Source: Betaproteobacteria bacterium (lineage in GTDB: Bacteria; Pseudomonadota; Gammaproteobacteria; Burkholderiales; Casimicrobiaceae). From it: a DNA stretch of 14,040 nt. Positions 8,429 through 14,040 of this stretch are shown here, in pieces (the stretch's first letter is position 1; each line of letters starts with the position of its first letter). The DNA is taken from positions 1 to 14,040 of the forward strand of contig JANXZT010000084.1 in NCBI GenBank assembly GCA_025355395.1, read 5' to 3'. The translations under genes and the position numbers were made by a program. The notes beneath the pieces are model-generated. The model was not told the DNA's origin. It searched no databases and worked only from the letters and a program-made list of their open reading frames with translations.

Positions 8429-8451
8429 CCGCTACCTTGGTACCCTGTTTT

Positions 8452-8482
8452 CAATATGGCAACGTACAAATATTGCCAATTG
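8452..8482 (+). repeat. Imperfect palindrome downstream of the PCuAC gene
   Basis: TGGCAA (8457-8462) and TTGCCA (8473-8478) are perfect inverted arms with a 10-base spacer. Allowing a single extra A at 8456, the arms extend to CAAT(A)TGGCAA and TTGCCAATTG. The stretch is much more AT-rich than its surroundings. It overlaps the candidate promoter of the transposase-like fragment and could be an operator, or part of the end of a decayed insertion sequence. Confidence 0.5.
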
Positions 8483-8515
8483 CGAAATCTCGACTATCGT
8501 GCAACGGCAGGAGGG
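8473..8515 (+). promoter_or_regulatory. Candidate promoter and ribosome site of the transposase-like fragment
   Basis: TTGCCA (8473-8478, five of six to the -35 consensus) and TATCGT (8495-8500, four of six to the -10 consensus) are 16 bases apart. AGGAGGG at 8509-8515 then lies nine bases before ATG 8525. The run of signals in the right order suggests that the expression region of a former mobile gene is preserved. Confidence 0.35.
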
Positions 8516-8524
8516 CCACCGAGA

Positions 8525-8611
8525 ATGCCTGGCAACAGCCCATTCACGATCCGTCTCTCGCGGAAGGAACGCGAGATCATTCAGATTAGACTTTGCCGAC
8601 GCGCGGCTTGA
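8525..8611 (+). pseudogene. Probable N-terminal remnant of an IS630-family transposase
   Basis: A 28-codon frame begins MPGNSPFTIRLSRKEREIIQ. This resembles the start of IS630-type transposases, which commonly open with MPG or similar, then PFTIRLS, then a charged helix before the helix-turn-helix. The resemblance stops at about residue 20, after which the frame runs antisense into the 3' end of the XRE regulator gene and stops at 8609-8611. A full transposase would be over 300 residues, so only the first few percent is left. It retains a strong ribosome site. The likeness is from memory of the family over about 20 residues, so the call is moderate at best. Confidence 0.4.
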
Positions 8612-9332
8612 GGCCGGTCACCAGCGACAGCGCCCAGGGGCGCATCGCGAGCAGGATCCCGGTGGTCTCGCGTCGATTCGAGGGAACGGCGCTGTCGAGT
8701 TCGGCCAGCTCGAGAAATTCCACGGTGACGCGTTCGAGCTTGCGCTGCAGCAGCTCATAGGACGCTTTCGACAGCTCGCGGTATTCGAACCGGAAGTAAC
8801 CACCAATGCGTTCGAATTCGGCGGCGATGAAATCGTTGACGACCCGTTTGCCGTGCACCCGGTGGATGGGTCCACCCTGATGCAGCCGCAGAAGATGCGG
8901 CACCCTGACGCGCACGCGATCCCGCGGCAACAGGTCGATCAACCCCAGTCGATCCAGTCGCACCATGAGCCGCGTCAATTCGGTCTGCGAGAGTTCGTAG
9001 GACGCGAGGATCTCGCTCGCGCTCCAATCGCTCAACAACAGATAGAACACGCCGAGCAGCCGAGCATCCTGCGCCAGCGCCGCTTCCTGTTTTTCGGTCA
9101 TCTCGCGCGCTTCGGCCGTGCGTCCGCGAGCGAGTCTCGCCAGTTCGAAAAAATCGATCTCCAGCACGCGACAAAACTCCTCCAGCCGATTCAGCGTAAA
9201 CGTGCGCGCGGAAAACAGCCGCTTCACGCTCGCCTCGGAGAGCTCCACGCGCGCCGCGACGTCCGCGTAGGTGAGCCCCTGCGTTTTCAGCAGTTTCTTC
9301 AGCGTCTCGATCAGTTGCTGGCTATCCGTCAT
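8586..9332 (-). CDS. XRE-family helix-turn-helix transcriptional regulator with a long C-terminal domain
   Basis: A 248-residue cytoplasmic DNA-binding protein. Residues 5-65 form a Cro/C1-type helix-turn-helix: GLTYADVAARVELSEASVKRLFS (19-41) holds the two central helices, followed by TLNRLEEFCRVLEIDFFELARLA. Residues 90-147 look like a second, winged-helix-like unit (SASEILASYELSQTELTRLMVRLDRLGLI then a basic RDRVRVRV strand). Residues 150-248 match nothing I recognise. The start at 9332 was chosen because upstream codons encode a low-complexity Cys-rich stretch unlike a regulator; its ribosome site is poor. It diverges from the secreted-protein/DUF2145 unit across 149 bp and may regulate it or itself. 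Its stop codon overlaps the transposase-like remnant on the other strand. Target and ligand are unknown. Confidence 0.85.
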   Translation of the reverse strand: MTDSQQLIETLKKLLKTQGLTYADVAARVELSEASVKRLFSARTFTLNRLEEFCRVLEIDFFELARLARGRTAEAREMTEKQEAALAQDARLLGVFYLLLSDWSASEILASYELSQTELTRLMVRLDRLGLIDLLPRDRVRVRVPHLLRLHQGGPIHRVHGKRVVNDFIAAEFERIGGYFRFEYRELSKASYELLQRKLERVTVEFLELAELDSAVPSNRRETTGILLAMRPWALSLVTGLKPRVGKV

Positions 9333-9376
9333 GGGGGTCGGCTCGTAGCATCGGCAGCGGCCTTGCGTAGCGGAAA

Positions 9377-9426
9377 ATGATACCTCAACCGAACAGTGTT
9401 GACGAATGCTACCGGCAATGCAGAAT
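9377..9426. promoter_or_regulatory. Overlapping divergent promoters with a dyad, XRE regulator / secreted-protein unit
   Basis: On the plus strand TTGACG (9399-9404) and CAGAAT (9421-9426) are spaced by 16 bases and lie 55 bases before ATG 9482. On the minus strand TCGTCA (9400-9405) and TATCAT (9377-9382) are spaced by 17 bases and could drive the XRE gene. Between and overlapping them is a dyad, TCAAC (9385-9389) and GTTGA (9398-9402), separated by eight bases. A regulator binding the dyad would affect both directions. These are consensus matches only. Confidence 0.35.
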
Positions 9427-9481
9427 TCGCACCGCGGGCAACCCTTCGTTCCCGCCATTCGTCACCACACCGGAGATCACG

Positions 9482-9916
9482 ATGAAGACCAGGCCTCTAG
9501 TCGTCGCGCTGTTGGCAGTCGCACTCGTCGCGCCTTTCATGTCCGCGCCCGCCGCAGCGCAGGACAGCGCCGCGCAATCTGCCACGGCGTCGGAAGCGTC
9601 GCTTGCGGCCTCCGGATTGATCGTCGACGGAAGCATCGGCGTGCTCGTGGCGGGCGGCGACCTGGTTGTCGCAACGGTCACGCCGCTCGTCGATGCCAGC
9701 ATCATCGTCCTGCGCAACGTCGCCACCGGTTCGGAAATTTCGGTTCGCGTCGCGAGCGCGGTTGCCGAACGGGCATCGGTCGCCGTCGGCGTGGCCGTCA
9801 GCGTCGTCGCGGAAGCAACCGGCTATTCGCTCGTCGCCGCCGGCAGGATCCTGGCGTTCATTCCCAACAACGTCGGACAGGCGATGCTCTATCAGGCTCG
9901 ATCCACCCAGCGCTGA
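9482..9916 (+). CDS. Secreted small hypothetical protein, partner of the DUF2145 gene
   Basis: A 144-residue protein I do not recognise. It has a clear signal peptide (residues 1-27: MKTR, a hydrophobic core, and APAAAQ before DSAAQ). The mature part of about 117 residues is rich in Ala, Val and Ser, with alternating Val patterns (SIGVLVAGGDLVVATVTPLVDASIIV, then VAVGVAVSVVAEATGYSLV) that suggest beta strands or membrane-proximal helices. There are no cysteines and no visible enzyme motif. The start is supported by GGAG at 9472-9475; an in-frame upstream ATG at 9377 would bury the signal peptide. Its stop is only 11 bases before the DUF2145 start, so the two are almost certainly one operon. 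A periplasmic or envelope role is inferred from the signal peptide only. Confidence 0.8.
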   Translation: MKTRPLVVALLAVALVAPFMSAPAAAQDSAAQSATASEASLAASGLIVDGSIGVLVAGGDLVVATVTPLVDASIIVLRNVATGSEISVRVASAVAERASVAVGVAVSVVAEATGYSLVAAGRILAFIPNNVGQAMLYQARSTQR

Positions 9917-9927
9917 AGAGGACCGCC

Positions 9928-10755
9928 ATGCGCAACCCACTCGCCGCCGTCGTACTGGCCTGCATGGCGTTCAACGCCTACGCGGGCCAGGCCTGCACCG
10001 AAAGAACACTGAGGCCGGAAGAAGTGCGTGCCGGGCTCGACCTGGCGCTCCAGGTGCGCGACACGCTCGATCAAGCCAAGGCTGATGTCGCCATCGTCGC
10101 GCGGGTCGGTCGCGATCTGTCGCGTTACGGTTTGCGCTACTCGCACGTCGGCTTCGTCTGGCGGGGCCACCCGCGCGGCGAGTGGACCGTCGTCAACGAA
10201 CTCAACCAATGCGGCACCGCGGAGTCCGCGCTCTACGATCAGGGGCTGGGCGATTTCTTTCTCGACGACATGTTCGCCTACGAGGCCAAGATCGTCATTC
10301 CGTCGCCCGCCGTTCAGCGCAAGATCGACACCGCCCTCGCCGCGCGCAGGGGCGGCCGCATGCACGAACCGCATTACAACCTCGTTGCCTACGCCTGGGG
10401 CACCCGCTACCAGAACTCCAATCAGTGGGTACTGGAGACGACGGCCAGCGCACTCGCGGACGAGCCCGTGGTTACGCGCGCGCAGGCGCAAGCGTGGTTG
10501 CGCGGTGCGGACTTGCATCCCAGCACCATTCACCTGTCGGCAATGGAGCGCCTCGGGGGCGAGTTGTCGCGGGCAAACATCGCCTTCGACGATCATCCGT
10601 TCGACCGGCGCATGGCGGGTGAGATCGATGTCGTCAGCGCCGAATCGGTGCTCGATTTCCTCGAGCGGATCGATGCCGGCGCAACCACGCGCGTCCTGAC
10701 CGCGCACGCTATCAGTGGGCCAGGACAGCCCGACCGCGGCACGCAGAAACGCTAG
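9928..10755 (+). CDS. Secreted DUF2145 family protein
   Basis: A 275-residue exported protein of unknown function. The signal peptide is at about 1-19 (ending NAYAG) before QACTERTLRPEEV. DUF2145 features are DVAIVARVGRDLSRYGLRYSHVGFVWR (53-79), WTVVNELNQCGTAESALYDQGLGDFFLDD (86-114), and HYNLVAYAWGTRYQNSNQWVLE (149-170). Translation begins at ATG 9928 with AAGAGGA at 9916-9922. The spacing of His73 (YSHVGF), Cys95 and the QNSNQWVLE block recalls the NlpC/P60 or YiiX-like peptidase layout, but no catalytic Cys is evident in the last block (Ser164 sits there), so no activity is claimed. The last 14 residues (ISGPGQPDRGTQKR) are encoded inside a direct repeat and probably replace or extend the native end. 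The gene is coupled to the secreted protein upstream. Confidence 0.88.
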   Translation: MRNPLAAVVLACMAFNAYAGQACTERTLRPEEVRAGLDLALQVRDTLDQAKADVAIVARVGRDLSRYGLRYSHVGFVWRGHPRGEWTVVNELNQCGTAESALYDQGLGDFFLDDMFAYEAKIVIPSPAVQRKIDTALAARRGGRMHEPHYNLVAYAWGTRYQNSNQWVLETTASALADEPVVTRAQAQAWLRGADLHPSTIHLSAMERLGGELSRANIAFDDHPFDRRMAGEIDVVSAESVLDFLERIDAGATTRVLTAHAISGPGQPDRGTQKR

Positions 10756-10812
10756 CGGCCAGGCTTTGTCCGTATCAGTGGGCCCGGACAGTCCGTCCGC
10801 GGCCGCAGAAAC
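10710..10812 (+). repeat. Direct repeat with 63-bp period spanning the end of the DUF2145 gene
   Basis: Copy 1 (10710-10750) and copy 2 (10773-10812) both begin TATCAGTGGGCC and both end CGCAGAAAC. They agree at about 37 of 41 positions with one single-base gap. Copy 1 encodes the last residues of the DUF2145 protein; the stop codon lies in the 22 bases between copies. Copy 2 contains a perfect short palindrome, CGGAC-A-GTCCG (10785-10795), which is broken in copy 1. Confidence 0.75.
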
Positions 10813-10891
10813 TCGGCTTCCCTCCGGACTGGGATCGTCGATCGTACTGCCTCGGCGCAGCTTTCCGTCGATGTGCCGGCGGGCCGATGCG

Positions 10892-10909
10892 AGAACCGTC
10901 GCGGGTTCT
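10892..10909. terminator. Hairpin in the convergent gap between the DUF2145 gene and the MFS-PlsC gene
   Basis: AGAACC (10892-10897) and GGTTCT (10904-10909) make a perfect 6-bp stem with a six-base loop. It lies in the 263-bp gap between the two convergent genes, where a terminator is expected. There is no T run on either side, so it may be incidental. Nothing else gene-like was found in this gap apart from the second repeat copy. Confidence 0.25.
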
Positions 10910-11018
10910 GCACGGCCGGCCGACACGCCAACCTGCGTGCGTCGCTTTCAGGCCATTGAGACCTTCATTGCCGTGGACTGCACGCCGCGCTGGCGATGAT
11001 CGGGGGGCGGAGCGGGCG

Positions 11019-12902
11019 TCATCGCGCGTCTCCGCGCAACGCATGAACACGCTCGAACAGGATGTCAGGCGTCGCGTCCGCCGCATCGACCGGCGGCGCT
11101 GCAACGAGTGCGATACGCGAAAAGACACCGCGCAACCTTCGCATCGCCCTTCCTTCGTGCGCGCGGGAAAAAAAGCTTCCCCAAAGCCCGCGCAACGCCA
11201 TCGGTACGACAGGCACTGGCGTCGTCGCGACGATCTGCTGAACCCCTGGCCGGAACGGGTTCAATTCACCGGTCTCGGTCAACTTGCCCTCGGGAAAGAT
11301 GCCGATGATCTCGCCGGCGGCGAGCGCCTTCGCGACCTCGGCGAACGCCCGGTCCTTCATCGCCGGATTCTCGCGGGCCGACGCGATCGGAATCGTCCGC
11401 ATCGCGCGAAAGATGAACGCCAGGAGCGGCACGCGGAAAATCCGGTGGTCCATCACGAACCGGATCGGTCGGCGCACGCATGCGGCTATGACCACGGCAT
11501 CGACGTAGCTCACGTGATTGCAGACGACGACGTACGCGCCCTCGTCCGGAATGTTCTCGAGACCCTGCTGATCCACGCGATAGACCGTGTGGATCAGGAG
11601 CCACGCGAGAAAGCGCATCAGGAATTCCGGCACCAGCGTGTAGATGTACGCGGCGACGAGCCCGTTCATCACGCCGACGACTGCGAACAGCTCGGGTATC
11701 GAAAGTCCTGCGCGCAGCAAACCGATCGCGACGGCGGCGGAGGCGATGATGAACAACGCATTCAGGATATTGTTCGCGGCGATGATGCGCGAACGATGCG
11801 TAGGCGCTGCACGCGCCTGGATCAGCGCGTACAACGGCACCGTATAGAACCCGCCGAATACGCCGAGCAGCACGATGTCGACCGCAACGCGCCAATGCGC
11901 GCCCGTCGCGAGGAATGCGGCAATTCCGGCTTCACCGGTTGCGGCGAGGTGCCGCGATGCGAGCCACAGGTCGAACGCGAACACCGTCAGGCCAATCGAT
12001 CCGAACGGAACGAGCCCGATCTCCACCTTGTGCCCGGACAGCCGCTCGCAGAGCAGCGAACCGATGCCGATGCCGACCGAGAACAAGGCAAGCAGCAACG
12101 TGAACACGTGCTCGTCGCCGCCCAGCACACGCTGGGTGAATGCCGGCAGTTGCGCGAGGTAGATCGCACCGTAGAACCAGAACCACGAGATGCCGAGCAT
12201 CGACCGCCACACGGCAAGGTTGTTCTTCGCGAGCTTCAGGTTCGCCCACGTCTCTGTGAACGGGTTCCAGTTGATCGCAAGCTGCGGCGCCACGGCCGGC
12301 GTCTGCGGAATCCGGCGGCTGACGAGCCAGCCGGCAACCGCAATCGCGATGGCGAGCGCGCCGACCAGGGTCGTGCCATTCGGCTTGATCGCAACCACCA
12401 GCCCACCCGCGATCGTGCCGAGCAGGATTGCGACGAACGTTCCCATCTCGACCAGACCGTTGCCGCCGACCAGCTCGTCGATCCGCAAATGCTGCGGGAG
12501 GATCGCGTATTTCACCGGCCCGAACAGCGTCGAGTGGACGCCGAGCAACGCCAGCGCGACGAACAGCAGGACGACGCTTTGCGCGACGAATCCCGCGAGG
12601 CCGATCGCCATGATGACGATCTCGAACAGCTTGATCAGCCGGATCAGCCGCGACTTCTCGTACTTGTCGGCGAGCTGACCCGATGTCGCCGACAACAGCA
12701 TGAACGGCAGGATGAACACGGCGCCGATCAGATTGACGACCATACCCGCGTCGACACGAAGCCGGGACGCCGCTTCGAACGTCACGAAGACGACGAAAGC
12801 GTTCTTGAAGACGTTATCGTTGGCGGCGCCCGCGAACTGCGTCCAGAAGAACGGCGCAAAACGCCGCTGGCGAAGCAGTGCGAACTGGCTGGGAGCGTTC
12901 AT
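11019..12902 (-). CDS. Fusion of LplT-like MFS transporter and PlsC-type 1-acylglycerol-3-phosphate acyltransferase
   Basis: A 627-residue inner-membrane protein. Residues 1-425 are an MFS transporter of the LplT type: QFALLRQRRFAPFFWTQFAGAANDNVFKNA at the N-terminus, then about 12 membrane segments with SGQLADKYEKSRLIR as the loop 2-3 motif. Residues 440-627 are a PlsC acyltransferase domain with NHVSYVD (462-468, the catalytic HX4D: His463 and Asp468), MDHRIFRVP (484-492) and FPEG (536-539). In E. coli LplT flips lysophospholipids inward and Aas reacylates them. Here transport and acyl transfer are joined, but the acyl-ACP synthetase domain of Aas is absent, so the acyl donor must be made elsewhere. 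The start at 12902 follows the family N-terminus; a GTG at 12989 would add 29 atypical residues. No good ribosome site is visible. Confidence 0.9.
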   Translation of the reverse strand: MNAPSQFALLRQRRFAPFFWTQFAGAANDNVFKNAFVVFVTFEAASRLRVDAGMVVNLIGAVFILPFMLLSATSGQLADKYEKSRLIRLIKLFEIVIMAIGLAGFVAQSVVLLFVALALLGVHSTLFGPVKYAILPQHLRIDELVGGNGLVEMGTFVAILLGTIAGGLVVAIKPNGTTLVGALAIAIAVAGWLVSRRIPQTPAVAPQLAINWNPFTETWANLKLAKNNLAVWRSMLGISWFWFYGAIYLAQLPAFTQRVLGGDEHVFTLLLALFSVGIGIGSLLCERLSGHKVEIGLVPFGSIGLTVFAFDLWLASRHLAATGEAGIAAFLATGAHWRVAVDIVLLGVFGGFYTVPLYALIQARAAPTHRSRIIAANNILNALFIIASAAVAIGLLRAGLSIPELFAVVGVMNGLVAAYIYTLVPEFLMRFLAWLLIHTVYRVDQQGLENIPDEGAYVVVCNHVSYVDAVVIAACVRRPIRFVMDHRIFRVPLLAFIFRAMRTIPIASARENPAMKDRAFAEVAKALAAGEIIGIFPEGKLTETGELNPFRPGVQQIVATTPVPVVPMALRGLWGSFFSRAHEGRAMRRLRGVFSRIALVAAPPVDAADATPDILFERVHALRGDAR

Positions 12903-13279
12903 CGAGGTTGCGCACAGATGCGGCGTGTCGCGTCCAACGAAGGATAGGAAATCCAACCCCACGAGGTGCCTGCCGAGGCAGCGTATCACGGCTTGACGCG
13001 ACCGGGCCGACGGGGAAATGGGGTGGACGGAGGTCGCCCCGGATCGGTATTTGGTGCGGTTGCGCGCGTGCGCCGGTGGGTCCGCGGCGCGCGCGTGGCG
13101 GCCACAGGCGCGAGCCGGCCCGGCGTGGCACCGCGACGACTGGCGGTCGGCGGTTGGCTACCCGGCGCTGCGCTGATCGAATTCGTAGGCCGGTTCAGGC
13201 GGTGCCGACAAGTCCCATTACGTCTTGCGGCATGAAATCAAACGTCGCCCAATTTATGAACCAGACTACTCAGGTACCC
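12903..13279. other. 377-bp gap between the MFS-PlsC and NiCoT genes
   Basis: Both flanking genes are on the minus strand. A plus-strand frame (12966-13235) is GC-rich and Arg/Gly-rich and does not look like an intact gene. Within it a short ImuA-like stretch is noted separately. From about 13205 to 13279 the base composition becomes more AT-rich. No convincing promoter for the MFS-PlsC gene, no terminator for the NiCoT gene and no RNA gene were recognised. Confidence 0.5.
13134..13193 (+). pseudogene. Possible fragment of an ImuA-like gene
   Basis: Twenty codons read LAVGGWLPGAALIEFVGR after two Arg codons. ImuA (the RecA-like accessory protein of the ImuA-ImuB-DnaE2 mutagenesis cassette) has a conserved stretch of the form LPGGGWP-x-GALIELLG, and the likeness here covers about twelve positions. 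The surrounding frame shows no further similarity, and no ImuB or DnaE2 sequence is in the window. A chance match in GC-rich DNA is possible. Confidence 0.2.
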
Positions 13280-14040
13280 CTACGCCACGGGCGCCCGCTT
13301 CGCCGCCGCCACCGCCGCACTGAACGAGAGCAGCACGCTCGCGACGACCATTCCGCCCAGCATCAGCTCGTGATTGGCGCTCCACGCGTCGATTGCCGGC
13401 GCCCACACCTTGACCAGCGTGAAAAGACCGACGGCGAGGCTGATGCCGGCCACGGTCAGCGCCATCACCCGGGACGCAATCGCTGCCGTGCGGTCGGCGC
13501 GGCGCAGCAGCCGGCTGATCCATACGCCGTTGATGCCATCGACCAAAAGCATGCCGGCGACGAAGAGTCCCGCCACCAGGAGCACCTCCGCCACACCGCC
13601 GAAACGTCCCGCGGCAAGCGCGAACAGCGCCGCCTGCGAGATGGTATCGAAGGAGAGCGCGAAGAGCATACCCACAGCCGCCACGGCCCACCCCCGGCGC
13701 ACCATCAGGAACCGTCCGAGCAATCGCCCTTTGAAGCCGACGGGGGCCACCACATGGTCGGGATGGGTGACGAAGACCGCGCGTATGTTGAGGAACGCAA
13801 GCCCGAATAGAAAGATAACCGACACCGCCACGCCGCTCGTCTCGAGCCAGCCCGGCGTTTGCCACCCACGCGAAAGCGTTGCAGCGGCGAGCGCTACCAG
13901 CGTCACGATCAGCCCGTGCCCGAGGGAAAACAGTGCCCCGGCGCGCCGGGCGAGCCGGGGATTGGCGCGGGCGTTGCAGCGCGTCAGGCCGTCGATGGTC
14001 GCGAGGTGGTCGGCATCCAGGCCGTGCCGCGCGCCCAGCG
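13280..14040 (-). CDS. NiCoT-family nickel/cobalt permease (N-terminus cut by window edge)
   Basis: A high-affinity Ni2+ or Co2+ importer of the HoxN/NixA type in the inner membrane. The 252 residues visible run from the window edge to a TAG at 13280-13282; the start and the first membrane segment are outside. The family signature in helix II is intact: HGLDADHLATIDGLTR, within the first 20 residues seen, with the metal-binding H-x2-D-x-D-H pattern. ALFSLGHGLIVTLVAL follows as the second signature. FALSFDTISQAALFAL and AGMLLVDGINGVW match the later conserved blocks. About seven hydrophobic segments are visible. The metal preference cannot be told, and no hydrogenase, urease or cobalamin gene is in the window. 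The C-terminus looks normal. Confidence 0.88.
   Translation of the reverse strand, partial: LGARHGLDADHLATIDGLTRCNARANPRLARRAGALFSLGHGLIVTLVALAAATLSRGWQTPGWLETSGVAVSVIFLFGLAFLNIRAVFVTHPDHVVAPVGFKGRLLGRFLMVRRGWAVAAVGMLFALSFDTISQAALFALAAGRFGGVAEVLLVAGLFVAGMLLVDGINGVWISRLLRRADRTAAIASRVMALTVAGISLAVGLFTLVKVWAPAIDAWSANHELMLGGMVVASVLLSFSAAVAAAKRAPVA

Noticed and set aside
8499..9380. A 293-codon plus-strand open frame opposite the XRE regulator
   Set aside because: It is a Gln/Arg/His-rich shadow. The helix-turn-helix on the minus strand is convincing and the plus frame has no domain.
10715..10999. A 94-codon plus-strand frame after the DUF2145 gene
   Set aside because: It starts inside the direct repeat in another frame, has no ribosome site and no recognisable sequence.
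10887..12947. A 686-codon plus-strand open frame across the MFS-PlsC gene
   Set aside because: It is the antisense shadow of a gene with clear MFS and PlsC motifs. Its translation is highly charged and rich in Arg, Asp, Glu and Gln, as expected of a shadow frame.
1..14040. CRISPR array, tRNA or rRNA gene, phage or toxin-antitoxin module
   Set aside because: I looked for regularly spaced repeats, cloverleaf or rRNA-like segments and paired small genes, and saw none. The only repeat pair is the 63-bp-period one near 10710.

Overview
The window is GC-rich proteobacterial chromosome. The gene content (bifunctional PutA, class II fumarase, COX15-type heme A synthase, periplasmic PCuAC copper chaperone, DUF2145 protein, MFS-PlsC fusion) best fits an aerobic betaproteobacterium or a related gammaproteobacterium. 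This placement is inference from gene families, since no rRNA or other phylogenetic marker is present. No tRNA, rRNA, CRISPR array, prophage or intact insertion sequence was seen. Nearly all long extra reading frames are antisense or frame-shifted shadows of the real genes.

Layout, left to right. (1) 1-2658, minus: most of putA (proline to glutamate), cut by the window edge at its C-terminus and lacking the N-terminal ribbon-helix-helix repressor domain. It diverges from (2) fumC (2762-4177, plus), which is followed after 85 bp by (3) an NhaD/CitMHS-like sodium:proton or carboxylate transporter (4263-5684, plus). These three genes serve carbon and TCA-cycle metabolism and ion coupling. (4) A convergent UPF0149/YecA-like gene (5886-6578, minus) lies downstream of (5) ctaA, heme A synthase (6708-7763, minus). 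ctaA diverges from (6) a PCuAC copper chaperone (7943-8428, plus). The ctaA/PCuAC pair supplies heme a and copper, the two cofactors of aa3-type cytochrome c oxidase.

(7) 8429-8611 is a small accessory patch. It holds an imperfect palindrome, a plausible promoter, a good ribosome binding site and a 28-codon frame that looks like the cut-off N-terminus of an IS630-family transposase. (8) An XRE-type regulator (8586-9332, minus) diverges from (9) a two-gene unit: a small secreted protein of unknown function (9482-9916) and a secreted DUF2145 protein (9928-10755). A dyad between the regulator and this unit could link them. The 3' end of the DUF2145 gene lies in a direct repeat with a 63-bp period. 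(10) A convergent MFS (LplT-like) plus PlsC acyltransferase fusion (11019-12902, minus) follows. (11) A 377-bp gap contains a short stretch resembling an ImuA motif. (12) A NiCoT-type nickel/cobalt permease (13280-14040, minus) is cut by the right edge.

Most of the window is ordinary housekeeping DNA. The parts most worth a second look are the regulator/secreted-protein/DUF2145 block, the direct repeat at its end and the transposase remnant beside it. I did not find clear evidence of a wholly new system.
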